DNA of 64,000 nt from Sipunculus nudus (GCA_026874595.1 CM049322.1:28397340-28461339); one strand, 5' to 3'. Counted from the stretch's first letter, positions 27,428 to 40,004 are shown. The notes: generated by a model not told the origin, from the sequence alone. Numbers and translations: made by a program.

Positions 27428-29359
27428 CTGAGGTGTAGGCATAAATGGACAGAACAGTAGGTAAATAAACGCTGTGAAGTCGAGACATGAATGTACGAGA
27501 TTGGAGAAGAAAGAATGAACATTGTGAGGTGGAGGCATGAATGGACAGGAAAGTAGGTAAGTGAACGCTGTGAAGTCGAGACATGAATGTACGAGATTGG
27601 AGAAGAATGAAAAAACATTGTGAGGTGTAGGCATAAAGGACAGGACAGTAGGTATATGAACGTTGTAAAGTCGAGACATGAATGTACGAGATTGGAGAAG
27701 AATGAATGAACATTGTGAGGTGTAGGCAGAAATGGACAGGACAGTAGGTAAATGAACGCTTTGAAGTCGAGACATGAATGTACGAGATTGGAGAAAAAAG
27801 AATGAAAATTGTGAGATGTAGGCATAAATGGACAGGACAGTAGGTAAATGAACGCTGTGAAGTCGAGACATGAATGTACGAGATTGGAGAAGAATGAATG
27901 AACACTGTGAGGTGTAGGCATAAATGGACAGGACAGTAGGTAAATGAACGCTGTGAAGTCGAGACATGAATGTACGAGATTGGAGAAGAATGAATGAACA
28001 TTCTGAGGTGTAGGCATAAATGGACAGAACAGTAGGTAAATGAACGCTGTGAAGTCGAGACATGAATGTACGAGATTGGAGAAGAATGAATGAACATTCT
28101 GAGGTGAAGGCATAAGTGGACAGGGCAGTAGGTAAATGAACGCTGTGAAGTCGAGACATGAATGTACGAGATTGGAGAAGAATGAATGAACAATCTGAGG
28201 TGTAGGCATGAATGGACAGGACAGTAGGTAAATGAACGCTGTGAAGTCGAGACATGAATGTACGAGATTGGAGAAAAATGAATGAACATTCTGAGGTGTA
28301 GGCATGAATGGACAGGACAGTAGGTAAATGAACGCTATGAAGTCGAGACATGAATGTACGAGATTGAAGAAGAATGAATGAACATTCTGAGGTGTAGGCA
28401 TAAATGGACAGGACAGTAGGTAAATGAACGCTGTGAAGTCGAGACATCAATGTACGAGATTGGAGAAGAATGAATGAACATTGTGAGGTGTAGGCATAAA
28501 TGGACAGGACAGTAGGTAAATGAACGCTGTGAAGTCGAGACATCAATGTACGAGATTGGAGAAGAAAGAGTGATCATTGTGGGGTGGAGGCACGAATGGA
28601 CAGAAAAGTAGGTAAATGAACGCTGTGAAGTCGAGACATGAATGTACGAGATTGGAGAAGAATGAATGAACATTCTGAGGTGTAGGCATGAATGGACAGG
28701 ACAGTAGGTAAATGAACGCTGTGGAGTCGAGACATAAATGTACGAGATGGAGAAGAATGAATGAACATTGTGAGGTGTAGGCATGAATGGACAGGACAGT
28801 AGGTAAATGAACGCTGTAAAGTCGAGACATGAATGTACGAGATTGGAGAAGAATGAATGAACATTAGGAGGTCTAGGCATGAATGGACAGGACAGTAGGT
28901 AAATGAACGCTGTGAAGTCGAGACATGAATGTACGAGATTGGAGAAGAATGAATGAACATTGTGAGGTGTAGGCATGAATGGACAGGACAGTAGGTAAAT
29001 GAACGCTGTGAAGTCGAGACATGAATGTACGAGATTGGAGAAGAATGAATGGACATTGTGAGGTGTAGGCATGAATGGACAGGAAAGTAGGTAAATGAAC
29101 GCTGTGAAGTCGAGACATGGATGTACGAGATTGGAGAAGAATGAATGAACATTGTGAGGTGTAGGCATGAATGGACAGGACAGTAGGTAAATGAACGCTG
29201 TGAAGTCGAGACATGAATGTACGAGATTGGAGAAGAATGAATGAACATTGTGAGGTGTAGGCATGAATGGACAGGACAGTAGGTAAATGAACGCTGTGAA
29301 GTCGAGACATGAATGTACAAGATTGGAGAAGAATGAATGAACATTGTGAGGTGGAGGCA

Positions 29360-29480
29360 TGAATTGAGGAGGCGGAAGGTCAATGAATGAATGGACATTG
29401 TCAGGTTATGACATGAACAGACAGGACGGGACGTGAATGAATGAGCGTTATCAGGTGAAGACATAAATGTACGAGACAAT
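29360..29480. repeat. Decayed right edge of the 96-bp array
   Basis: Two or three strongly diverged 46-50-bp half-monomers (GAGGCATGAATTGAGG, TATGACATGAACAGAC, GAAGACATAAATGTACG) end the array. As on the left, the edge monomers are the simple half-unit and the most diverged. Confidence 0.8.
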
Positions 29481-29944
29481 ATGTATGTACAAAACGCACC
29501 AAAAAAGAATGATATTAAATATTAAACATGCCGGGTACCCAGTTGTTAATAGACAGTCTTGTGTTGGTATAGGGCTGAGGATAATTAGGAAGACATAACA
29601 TGTTGTTAAGATGTCCGAACGAATCCCCGGGGTATGAACCTACCTGATCACTGTTGAGTGTGTAACGCCCGACAACCAAGTATCTAATGAGGTTCCCCAT
29701 AAAAACCCCGTCCATTTACGTTAGTTACTGGGTTCACGATGTACGTGTATAATGTGTTTATAAATTAAAAAAAAAACACACACACACACGGCACTCACCA
29801 GCTCACTCTAAAGAATCAAGTTTTTGAAGAGTCAAGCGTTAACTAAAGAACGGTTGCTCTGACATCTTCATCCAGACTGTGTGACGTTTACATTAATAAA
29901 TCAGGAAGGTGTATTCAGATGAAAGCTCCTACCTCACGAGAGTC
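29481..29944. other. Single-copy spacer, no gene seen
   Basis: No credible exon. It contains an A-run followed by an (AC)n tract at about 29768-29788. Confidence 0.65.
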
Positions 29945-30072
29945 CATCGCTATCCATAATGACTTAAAATCACTCTCCCTTGCTTTCCATAATAACCCAA
30001 AATCTCTCTGTCCACGGCATGGCATATTGACCCAATGTCACTCCGTCCCTGGTTGTTCATAATGACCCAAAT
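29945..30072. repeat. Short degenerate 34-35-bp tandem repeat (about 4 copies)
   Basis: Four imperfect copies share the pattern CATAATGACCCAAAATC followed by CTCYSTCC. One copy has CATATTGACCCAATGTC. Divergence is high, so this is an old minisatellite. Confidence 0.6.
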
Positions 30073-30380
30073 AACTAAACTCTGCAAAATATCAACAAGA
30101 ATGATCATGCACATTGAGGGAGTTTTAACTTTATTTACACAAAGAGAGCGATTTACGATAGTTCTATGTTAATGTGTATATAATAATTGAATAATGTAAA
30201 TCGTTTTACACTATTGTAATAGGCTTAAGTTGTTTTGTCTAGAATAAGGTAGTCCGATAACCGATTTGCAAATGAATATTACACAGACTCTAATATGGGC
30301 CTAAGTCAGTTACATACATGCATAACATGTCTCTAAGGATTGTAAGGCATTTCAAAGATAAAGGTATCTCTACCGAAAGA

Positions 30381-30660
30381 CGAGATTATAATAATGTGTC
30401 AATATCTATAAAAAATGGTAAAATGAGATTATAATAATGTGTTAATATCTATAAAAAATAAAATGGTAAAATAGGATTATAATTATGTATTATCATCTAT
30501 GAAAAAATGGTAAAATGAGATAGTAATAATGTGTTATCATCTTTATAAATAAAATGGTAAAAATAGGTTATAATAATTTGTTATCATCTATAAAAAATAA
30601 AATGGTAAAATCAGATTATAATAATGTGTTATCATTTTAAAAATAAAATGGTAAAATAAT
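30381..30660. repeat. AT-rich 44-50-bp tandem repeat (about 6 copies)
   Basis: Six copies of GATTATAATAATGTGT followed by an ATCTATAAAAAATAAAATGG-like segment. Length varies because the ATAAA element is present or absent. The unit length is not a multiple of three and stops are frequent. Confidence 0.85.
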
Positions 30661-30836
30661 CTACTGTATTTTCAGAACCTTTGAGAATACATCTTTGGAG
30701 ATAATATTTAATTGTAAGAAATGCTTGTTGTTCTCAATGGTTTATATTATCAGGTTTCTCCAGTTTAATGAAAAACCCGTCGAGCCAATGATAAAACTCA
30801 AGTCCTGATAACCTCTGACAAAATTATTTATTCACA

Positions 30837-30842
30837 TTGGAG
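30837..30842 (-). promoter_or_regulatory. Possible polyadenylation signal AATAAA
   Basis: The minus strand reads AATAAA here, about 240 bases downstream of the stop codon of the candidate terminal exon at 31083-31238. The spacing suits a short 3' untranslated region. Such hexamers are common in AT-rich DNA, so support comes only from the neighbouring exon candidate. Confidence 0.3.
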
Positions 30843-31082
30843 GATATAAAACGTACAGCACAGTGTATGGGCGGGTGGCACGTGACCTCAGTAGACCAAA
30901 CACAATGATCTGCCAAGATACACGCGGCTCAGGTACTCGTACGTCAGTCACTTCATAAAACAGTGGCTGTCAGATCCAGTCATACAGACAAGTGACAGAT
31001 TTACATGTACGATGAGGCCTGAAAAAACAAACACGTTTATACACATCAAACTGTAACCCAACTATACACGGCAGTCTAATGA

Positions 31083-31238
31083 TCAGGGAAACAGTTTGTC
31101 TGGACCACCAGAAACTTGCTTCATCTTGTCATTAATAAGCACATTGACAACTACTCCAAGGCTTGTTTTCTTTATGTATAGTGTAGCTGTGTTCTCTATA
31201 TCCACATCCGTGTGAGTTAAGTTTGTTTTACAGAGACG
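31083..31238 (-). CDS. Candidate 3'-terminal exon of an unrecognised gene
   Basis: Read on the minus strand, a long pyrimidine-rich tract (about 31285-31248) leads to an AG at 31240-31239. An open frame of 51 codons in phase 0 then begins RLCKTNLTHTD and ends QVSGGPDKLFP, followed by TGA. The stretch has mixed, non-repetitive composition with alternating hydrophobic residues (LGVVVNVLIND), unlike the low-complexity frames elsewhere. An AATAAA lies about 240 bases downstream. The open frame continues upstream of the proposed acceptor to 31346, but that part is rich in F and L and looks like translated pyrimidine tract. I do not recognise the family. It could be a chance open frame; no upstream exon is identified. 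Confidence 0.33.
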   Translation of the reverse strand, partial: RLCKTNLTHTDVDIENTATLYIKKTSLGVVVNVLINDKMKQVSGGPDKLFP

Positions 31239-31239
31239 C

Positions 31240-31690
31240 TTCAAATAACATGGATAAAAAAGAGGAATTAAAAAAGCGAAGAAACCCGAAAATGCTCCAT
31301 CACTTATGACAAGGCTAATTTCGAAACGGCTGTTGTTAGGCGACACCTGTCATCATTAATTGAAACTAAGCACACATTCCCAGACCGTCCCACTGCTGTA
31401 GCCGGCATCGGGTTGTGTTTCGACCTGCTTGTACCACCATGGTTATTTATAATAGTGCACGGGTCGACAATCTCTGTGTTTATTCTTCCTAATTCACATG
31501 TCATGTCAGATTTCCGCGTACATCTAACCCGTCCAGACTGTTCACCGCAATGCAACACGTGGACCACACGCTTTCTAGTATCCGCGAACCTAGTTCAACT
31601 TCCTCTCCTATCCTACAGTGTAGGCCGACACGAGACTCTCTCATCCCAACTTTCTTTGTCTATGTATTGTCATGTAACTTTCTGATCTAG
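31240..31690. other. Single-copy spacer with overlapping short open frames
   Basis: Two open frames overlap on opposite strands (31304-31567 minus and 31413-31685 plus, each under 95 codons). Neither resembles a known family, and they exclude each other over most of their length. I do not call either a gene. Confidence 0.5.
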
Positions 31691-33066
31691 TTATCCTTGG
31701 ACAGTGCGTCGTCCCAACTTTCTTTATTGATTAATCCTTGGATAATGCATTGTCATGCAACTTTCTTTATTCATCAATCTTTGGGTAGTTGCCCCCATAA
31801 CTTTCTTTATTTAGTTTTCCTGGGACAATGTATCGTGACAGTGTGTCATCTTAACTTTCTTTATTCATTTACTGTAGTACAATGTAACGTCATAACATGA
31901 TTTATTCAGTCATGCTGTGACAGTGTGTCATCTTGACTTTCTTTATTCATTTACTGTAGTACAATGTAACGTCATAACATGATTTATTCAGTCATGCTGT
32001 GACAGTGTGTCATCTTAACTTTCTTTATTCATTTACTGTAGTACAATGTAACGTCATAACATGATTTATTCAGTCATGATGTGACAGTGTGTCATCTTAA
32101 CTTTCTTTATTCATTTACTGTAGTACAATGTAACGTCATAACATGATTTATTCAGTCATGCTGTGACAGTGTGTCATCTTAACTTTCTTTATTCATTTAC
32201 TGTAGTACAATGTAACATCATAACATGATTTATTCAGTCATGATGTGACAGTGTGTCATCTTAACTTTCTTAATTCATTTACTGTAGTACAATGTAACGT
32301 CATTACATGAATTATTCAGTCACGCTGTGACAGTGTGTCATCTTAACTTTCTTTATTCATTTACTGTAGTTCAATGTAACGTCATAACATGATTTATTCA
32401 GTCATGATTTGACAGTGTGTCATCTTGACTTTCTTTATTCATTTACTGTAGTACAATGTAACGTCATAACATGATTTATTCAGTCACGCTGTGACAGTGT
32501 GTCATCTTGACTTTCTTTATTCATTTACTGTAGTACAATGTAACGTCATAACATGATTTATTCAGTCACGCTGTGACAATGTGTCATCTTAACTTTCTTT
32601 ATAATTACTGTAGTACAATGTAACGTCATAACATGATTTATTCAGTCACGCTGTGACAGTGTGTCATCTTAACTTTCTTTATTCATTTACTGTAGTACTA
32701 TGTAAGGTGATAACATGATTTATTCAGTCATGATTTGACAGTGTGTCATCTTAACTTTCTTTATTTATTTACTGTAGTACAAAGTAACGTCATAACATGA
32801 TTTATTCAGTCATGCTGTGAAAGTGTCATCTTAACTTTCTTTATTCATTTACTGTAGTACAATGTAACGTCATAACATGATTAATTCAGTCACGCTGTGA
32901 CAGTGTGTCATCTTAACTTTCTTTATTCATTTACTGTAGTACAATGTAACGTCATAACATGATTTATTCAGTCACGCTGTGACAGTGTGTCATCTTAACT
33001 TTCTTTATTCATTTACTGTAGTACAATGTAACGTCATAACATGATTTATTCAGTCATGCTGTGACA
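31690..33066. repeat. 82-bp dimeric minisatellite (about 15 copies plus degenerate left edge)
   Basis: The 82-bp period was read from GTCATGCTGTGACAG at 31909, 31991 and 32073. Each unit is a dimer of 39 and 43 bp, one half with GTGTGTCATCTTAACTTTC and the other with AATGTAACGTCATAACATG, both ending in TTTATTCA. The left edge (31690-31850) has shorter, looser copies of the same half-unit. Copies are very alike in the core. Exceptions include a shortened unit near 32605 and one missing TGTG near 32822. Each unit carries ACGTCAT. No open frame spans it. Confidence 0.95.
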
Positions 33067-34860
33067 GTCTGTCGCCCTTTCTTGTTCATCCTGTTTCTTG
33101 AGTATTGTACAGTGAACTATTCCTTTTCTTGTGATATTATTTGGTGTGTTTGGTATATTTTGGTGTATCGTTCGAATTTTAGATTAACTGAAGAATGTTT
33201 TCCATTCTATATCGGTATTTCTATATTTAGTTGGTAAAATTCGGTCCTTCCCAAACCCCCCCCCCCCCCAAAGATTTTTCAAGCATGTTCAAAAGGACTG
33301 AATGACTCGCAAGCGAACTCAAGAGGTTGATAAATATTAATTATGCAAGATATATGCTCTAAATATTATTTGATTGAATGTTGATAGAAAGAGTTGTCAG
33401 GGACATGGAAGCCATTGGGGGAATATTTGACTAATACACGATACTCTAAGAATTTACGGAAGGAGGGGGGGGGGGGGCAGGGGGTTATGGTGTGTGCTCT
33501 TTCCCTCTCCAGCAGGATTTTTTTTTTCTTCGTTTAGCACAGAAGAAAATGCTGGCTTTGGTGAATCTATGTACAGTTGGTCTCGTGCATTGTAGACCTA
33601 TGATTTACATTTAATTGAGAATAACCTGCAATATTAAAATATCATAATTTGGCTGATTACCGAGTCCGGGTCTTTACCAAAAGTACATGTAATTAGAAGT
33701 AGAAGGGGTGGGATTGGGCGGGAGGGGGGGGAAGGCTATCTGAGACCTGTATAGGAAAATGTACTCAGTGTATACCGGAGAATACTAGTACTTGTTATAC
33801 TTTCAAATCCATCACTTTACTGATGGGGGCTAGACCCTATCACTTTTCACCGCTAGGGGGGGGGGGCATCCAAGCCAAAACCGTTTCGTCATCTATCATA
33901 AATTATAACAGGTTTGTAACAATAAAAAAATATGTTATGAAAGTGATACGAACATGATATGGAAGTGATCTGGATGTACTCTGATGAGGTGAGACAAGTT
34001 TTGATTGTAGAAGAAACCAACATGAGAGACAATGCGTTCACTGCCTTCTCGGAGGTAGAGATATACAGACTGCATGGAGAGTAAAAGGCCCGTAGTGGGG
34101 AATGGACGGTACGAGAGCACATCAGGTCAGCCGCGGTTATCACAGCTACTCTGTATAATACAAACACACTTACTCCAGTCAGTGTGTGAGCGGCAGATAT
34201 TTTGAGGACTGATTGGGTGTTTAGTCTATGAAAGCTGGTTATTTGTTACTTTGTCTGTTAGTTTAGTTCTGTCTCCATCCATGGCCGGGATCAGACTCAC
34301 GTGATTTCACAGACAAAGCATAGATGCTTCTGTTATTAACCGTAACACTAACAGTCTTCGTCATTTAACGAAAAATAAATGCTGTCTTCTGAGAAATCTT
34401 TCTTGTACAACAATCGTCTGCATTGAATAAACTTTTCCAGCATTCCGTAAGTTTGAATTTTGCGATAACTTTGCCAGTCTAAAAACTTTCAATTAAATAT
34501 GTGCAAAATAAGAAAAATGTAAAAAGAAATACAAGCCGTTGCCACCAACCTCATATCCAGGATATTGCTATTCAAGATAAAGATGGACATGAAAGCAGAG
34601 GTTATTCCCACATTGATTATTGAGATGTTGGAGCTTGTATAGATTTATACTCAAGATGGTCCGACTGTAATGAAATGTTGGTGACATTTCTGGAAACCTG
34701 TTTCATCCGGTCCTGTTCAAACTTTGAATGTTGAAAGTGTTTACATGTGAATGAAGCACATCGTTTCATTCTTATGACCTAGTAAAAATGCGGATAAAGA
34801 GTTAAAATTGTCGCTTGACAGCTATTTGTCAGTCTCAACGTTACTGCACAATCTGCCTTA
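33067..34860. other. Single-copy AT-rich spacer with poly-G/poly-C runs
   Basis: No exon I can support. Homopolymers are C14 (33256-33269), G13 (33465-33477), G8 (33724-33731) and G11 (33856-33866). Two overlapping minus-strand frames near 33889-34167 are short and unrecognised. Confidence 0.65.
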
Positions 34861-37800
34861 ACGTAAAATATATAGATGGCGCCACCCAGTTATTCAGAAA
34901 TTAGCAGATGTTACACAAAAAATACTTTTGAGAGCGCAAAAATGTGTTTTAGGAATTTGGTTACAAAGTTGTCAACGGACAGATCTAAAAATTTGATTTT
35001 TAAATGACACCATCCTACCTCAGTGTACACATAAAGAACAGATGAGATATAAGGATCTTCTGATCAAATTTTTAAAGACACCATTTGTACGTACACATGG
35101 ACTTCATGTCCGCGAGTATTTACTAAACTAACACCGGCTGTATAGAATCCAAGGCCAGGTTATCAGGACATCTGGTTCTGATACCATTTATACAAAACCA
35201 ACTGCAAACCCATAAATTTTGGCAGGCATTTCACTGGTGTTTATACTAGCCGTGACAACCGCATTCAGAAGGCTCTGATAATTGGGCTTGTAAGCCTACT
35301 CGAGTCGTGATACAAGCAATATCGAGGATTGCATCGCAGCAGTCTTCCATCATGTTGTATTCATATTGTGCTAAACAGCTCATAATCCTAACGTTAGGCC
35401 ACGAATGATGAATTAATACAAGAGAATACATGTGAACTAACAACCCAAACTGAAACCCAGTCTCTATGGTTACGAGTCGAGCGTATAGTAACCCGTGCGA
35501 GCCATGCTTGTTTTAATGCTGTCAGAAATTAAACAAACATGCGGAGGGGTTTACCAATATGCTGAGTTAAAACGGAACTTTTCTAGCTCATGTTTGGTTT
35601 TGTTAGAAAGTATGTTAAACAAGGGACCGATGGGTCAAGGCGCTCAGCTGAAAGTAATTATGAGAATATTCTTTATAAAAACCTAATATATTGAAATACA
35701 ACAAGAGTCAATTTTTTTGTTTAACATTATTGGAGAAATGTACACAACACATATTTGGAGTTGCCTGTATACTTTTACGGGCTACATCAATTATACAGAA
35801 GTCTCTCATGATTAAATATTTGTAGAAATATTGGTATCTAAACTAAGTGGCTGTAATATGCATGTAAATTATAAAAAAGTAGAGATGAGTATCAAAGTAT
35901 AATAGCACACGTTTAATTTATTAACTGAAAGAAGAGGGTGTTAAATAATAATCAAAATTTTTCATTTTTTCAACGTGCAGACAGACAAACGGACGGAGCC
36001 TTAGAGTGTGTTCCTCACTGAAGGATGTAATGGCACTCTGACAGCCAGTAAGCTGGTCGTAGATTCTCTAACGTCAGAGGGCCGGGATGGCGCTATCTTA
36101 ATACATATCTACAAATTTTATCTCTTATTCTCTAGTTTATATAGCACATATACTATTTTGCATATAAAGATTACAGTTATTCATCATCGGCTTCTTCTTC
36201 ATGATTTCTAAACCTACATCAACTATTGCATGGCCAGTATATGTAACCTGATAAACTACTTTTATATAATTATAATTAATATCAAAAGTCTACTAACTGT
36301 GATGATGTTATAGCTTTGTCAGAAACATTAATGATTAACTGGCTGGGCTGATTTTGTTTAGACTTTATACGCTGGCGGAGTGTAGATAATGCATGTATTC
36401 TTTTTGTTCCAATTTACGATTCACATTCTTACATGACAGAATTTCATGCCCAAAGTATTATATGACCCAGACAGCTCGCAAATTTTGACCTAGTTTAGCG
36501 GACATCCTGGCAGACAAACTAGATAGACATGTAGACAGTCTTCCAGTCAACAAAGCTATATATGGCATATGAGCCGGCTTCTATGGATAAGGGGTACAGC
36601 ACAGGAACCAAAGGAGATGGTGAGTTCCAGGCGGTGATATTTTTTAACGTTCGGCCTCCACGGAGGGTGTGCGTTCTGCAGGCTCAATTGGAACGCCGTG
36701 CCCCACGACCGTGTTTCACTCACGAACGAGTTCGCCTTTCGGGGTTTTTTTTCGGGGTATGACCCAGCAATGGGGCCGATTACACCCAGAGCAAGCAGGT
36801 GTAACAGTCACCGGGCATAGTTAACACCAGGATTTAATATGAGAGGAAGCCTACGATACTGTCCTGTCACGTACTCGAAAACCGGGATGGAATTATGCAG
36901 ATGTACGTACAAACTTTGTTAAGCTCTATAGCATTAAAAATATAGGCGGGTACCGCCTACAATAAAAATAGCATGTGATGTGCCTGTTTCAGTGATTTCT
37001 CCATTTTTAAATATACCTGACAATGTATTGTAATATTTCCAATGATGGCAATATTCCCTGTTTTGTCATAAATAAGTATTTTTTTGCGACGGGGTAAGAG
37101 AATTTAGTGATTTGTACGTGTAATTGTCTTCAAAGAAATTGAATCAGAACAATCCTTAGAGACTTAATAAGAAAGAATAAAATGTCTTATTTAAAAAATA
37201 ATATTTTAACACTCTCATCACAGAGAAACCATGGAAACGTCGAGGGTTCAGAATCTAATATACAAAAAATTCCTGTGTAAAGCAGGTGTCTGTCTCGGTA
37301 TAAAGATAAGCTTGAGAGAAAATGAAAAAAAACAAGAGGAACCATATTAACGTTTCAGTAATAAGCTGTTGCCTTGCTAAATTACAAACGTGAACTACAG
37401 AGGCTTGGAGTCAGATACAATCTGTTTGTACACCGTGATATCCCCGGGTCTCAGGACACAAGCTCTGACTCGGCTTCTTGATCATTGATAGCGCCATGAT
37501 TACACTCAAGGCATCAACTAAAATTCCCCCAAACACAGAGATCTCTCAGTCTAGGCAGCCAGGATATTTACAGATATGTCTGTGGTGTCTGGACTACTTT
37601 TTGTCAGTTGGCCTGAGATTCTTTGTCCAGAAATAGTGTCTAAGTTCATTTAGAGCTTATGCGGAGGTAGTAACACACACAAGTTACCTGTAAAGATGTA
37701 TATCATATGAAGGCTAAGTTTATAGTTGGTCCGTATGCTCTTTACAGGTGGCACTGTCCCAAACCCATCCCCATCCGGTTTAACCCCATAACTATTAAAC
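34861..37800. other. Long single-copy spacer, no gene identified
   Basis: AT-rich with scattered stops. Only short open frames are present. An ATG at 36562 is followed 58 bases later by a good donor-like GTGAGT (36620-36625), with reading MAYEPASMDKGYSTGTKGDG across the junction. This is compatible with a first coding exon but is unsupported by any partner exon. A short GACAGACAAACGGACGGAG at about 35981 resembles the GACGG-rich tail of the dispersed repeat at 44.33 kb. Confidence 0.55.
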
Positions 37801-37804
37801 GCAG

Positions 37805-38075
37805 TGCTCCTCTGAAGATAGGGCCACCAGTCACCTGACGTTATTCAGAAGATAAGGCCACCAGTCACCTGAAATTATCGTAGAGATAGGGCCACCAGTC
37901 ACCTGACGTTATACAGAAGATAAGGCCACCAGTCACCTGAAATTATCGAAGAGATAGGGCCACCAGTCACCTGACGTTATACAGAAGATAAGGCCACCAG
38001 TCACCTGAAATTTTTGAAGAGATAGGGCCACCAGTCACCTGACGTTGTACAGAAGATGGGGCCATCAGTCACATG
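37805..38075. repeat. 34-bp / 68-bp dimeric tandem repeat (about 8 monomers)
   Basis: Monomers of 34 bp share GGCCACCAGTCACCTGA. They alternate between a GATAGGG...GACGTTATACAGAA form and a GATAAGG...GAAATTATCG form, so the true period is a 68-bp dimer. The last copies (38040-38075) are diverged (GGGGCCATCAGTCACATGAC). Confidence 0.92.
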
Positions 38076-38149
38076 ACTATGCACAGAAGATGTACAGGGA
38101 CAGAGCGACCTTTACCAAAGCCACGAATGAGGTCAAGGCAATATTACAG

Positions 38150-38690
38150 ACCCAGTGATCAGCTAACGGCTGATTATAATCAGATGGCAGAGCAATACTA
38201 GGATAATTGCTATGATATACCGATGACAAAGCTATACTGGTATACATGCTTATGATATACGGATGGCAGAACAATGCTGTGATAAATGCTTTTATGATAT
38301 ACGGACGGCAGAGTAATGCTGGGATTAATGCTTATGATATACAGATTACAGAGCAATACTGGGATAAATGCTCATGATATACGGATGGCAGAGCAATACT
38401 TAGATAAATGCTTATGAAATACTGGTGACAGAGCAATGCTGGGATAAATGCTTATGATATACGGATGGCAGAGCAATGTTGTTATAAATGCTTATGATAT
38501 ACGGATGGCGGAGCAATACTGGGAAAAATGCTTTTGATATACGGATAGCAGACCAATACTGGGATAAATGATTATGATATACGGATGACAGAGCAATACT
38601 AGGATAATTGTTCTGATATACAGATGGCATAGCAACACTGGGATACATGCTTATGATCTACTGATGGCAGAGCCAATACTCGTCTTAAGC
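38150..38690. repeat. 40-bp tandem repeat (about 13 copies)
   Basis: The unit contains ACGGATGGCAGAGCAATAC and GGGATAAATGCTTATGATAT. Successive starts at 38299, 38339 and 38379 give a 40-bp period; the copy at 38256 is 43 bp because of an extra TTT. Because 40 is not a multiple of three, open frames on the minus strand rotate through three readings. Confidence 0.92.
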
Positions 38691-39224
38691 ACTGATATTA
38701 CCCAAGTCAACAGTCGTGATCATCAACATGTTTTTGTGTTTACTTACCTTTCCTCGCTTTGATATCAGTCAATAACATCAGTCATTGGCGTACAAGTCCA
38801 AACCAGCCATTTATATCTTCATGATCATCACTGATCTCAATTGCTTCTGAAGGAGATCTGAAAACAAGCATAATAATAATTTGCATGAGCCATGAATCTT
38901 TATATATGCCAGGAGGTTTAATGTTAAAGAATAGATTCATGATAATATATGTAACTCAATTTATGGCAGGAAAAATTCATTTTAATGGATAGTTTCATGA
39001 TAATATAGGTATCTTAATGAATACAAGGAGAATTTATTTTAAAGAAGATTTTCATGACAATAAATGTATCTCTGACGACCGTCAAACCTAATGGGCCTAG
39101 AAACACAGTTCTTCCAGTCGCATTCTCTCAGAACATTCAGCCCTTCCAACAACATTGTCAGCACGGAAATTATTCAAACACACCATGGAGTCCTCCTACC
39201 CACGAGCTTACGATTAATTATACC
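38691..39224. other. Spacer with a diffuse repeated motif
   Basis: No gene seen. Between about 38920 and 39070 a motif of the form ATTTTAAWGRATAGTTTCATGATAATAT recurs three times at about 63-bp spacing, in degenerate form. The rest is single-copy. Confidence 0.5.
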
Positions 39225-40004
39225 TGAGGACGTGATTTTCAAACCGCACTGACCCCGTACCAGCACACCTCCAATATCCACTGACCCCGTACGTGCACAC
39301 CTCCAATATCCACTGACCCCGTATGTACACACCTTCCAAATTCATTGACCCCGAAACTACACACCTTCCAAATCCATTGTCCCCGTACGTGCACATATCC
39401 AAAATCCACTGACCACGTACGTACACATCTCCTACATCTACTGACCCCGTAAGTGTACATCTCCCAAATCCACTGTCCCCATAAGTACACACCTTCCAAA
39501 TGCACTGACCCCGTACTTACCCCCCCCCCCCCCCCCCCCAACGCACACCTCCAAATTCCACTGACAACGTACGTACACATCTCCCAAATCTACTGACCCC
39601 AAATATACACATCTGCCGAACCCACTGACCCCACTGACCCCACTGACCCCGTACGCGCACATCTCCCAAATCCATTCACCCCGTGAGTGCACATCTCTAA
39701 AATCCACTGACCCTGAACGTACACACCTTTAAAATTCATTGATCCCGAAACTAAACACCTGCAAAATTTACTGACCCCATACATGGACACCTTCCAATTC
39801 CACTGACCCCGCACGAACACACCTCCAAATTCCACTGACCCCGTACGTTCACACCTTCCAAATCCACTGACCCCGTACGTGCAACCCCTCCCCCCCCCCC
39901 AGATTCACTGACCCCGAACGTACACATCTCCAAAATCCACTGACGCTGTGCGTACACACCTCCGAAATCCACTGATTACTACGAACACATCTCCTAAATC
40001 TACT

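Larger units (their letters stand above)
6430..29360. repeat. 96-bp dimeric satellite array (about 240 copies)
   Basis: The 96-bp period was read directly (GTAGGCATAAATGG at 6433 and again at 6529). Each monomer is a dimer of two diverged halves. One half carries GTAGGCATAAATGGACAGG and the other GTCGAGACATGAATGTACG; they align through the shared pattern GRCATRAATGKAC...ATGAAC. Ninety-six is 32 codons, so minus-strand frames stay open for hundreds of residues (for example YLLSCPFMPTPHNVHSFFS or ISYIHVSTSQRSFTYCPVH). All three minus frames are open in parallel, and one-base-short monomers (GTAGGCCTAATGG; CATAAAGGACAGG) switch among them. I take the frames as incidental. Similarity between adjacent monomers is high, and blocks of many monomers are repeated as higher-order units. 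Confidence 0.97.

Noticed and set aside
5893-29360. Very long minus-strand open frames (up to about 700 codons) across the 96-bp array
   Set aside because: All three minus frames are open over the same DNA, the unit is 32 codons long, one-base-short monomers switch the frame, and the peptides are low complexity. They follow from the repeat and are not genes.
5895-29480. CRISPR array
   Set aside because: There are no unique spacers between conserved repeats; the whole unit repeats, no cas genes are near, and the context is eukaryotic.
31304-31685. Two overlapping frames on opposite strands as genes
   Set aside because: They exclude each other, have no splice context that I can see, and match no family.
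34910-35131. Remnant of a reverse transcriptase C-terminus (LLRAQKCVLGIWLQS-like reading)
   Set aside because: One in-frame stop in 74 codons and no catalytic or diagnostic motif; similarity to jockey-type tails is too vague to support a call.
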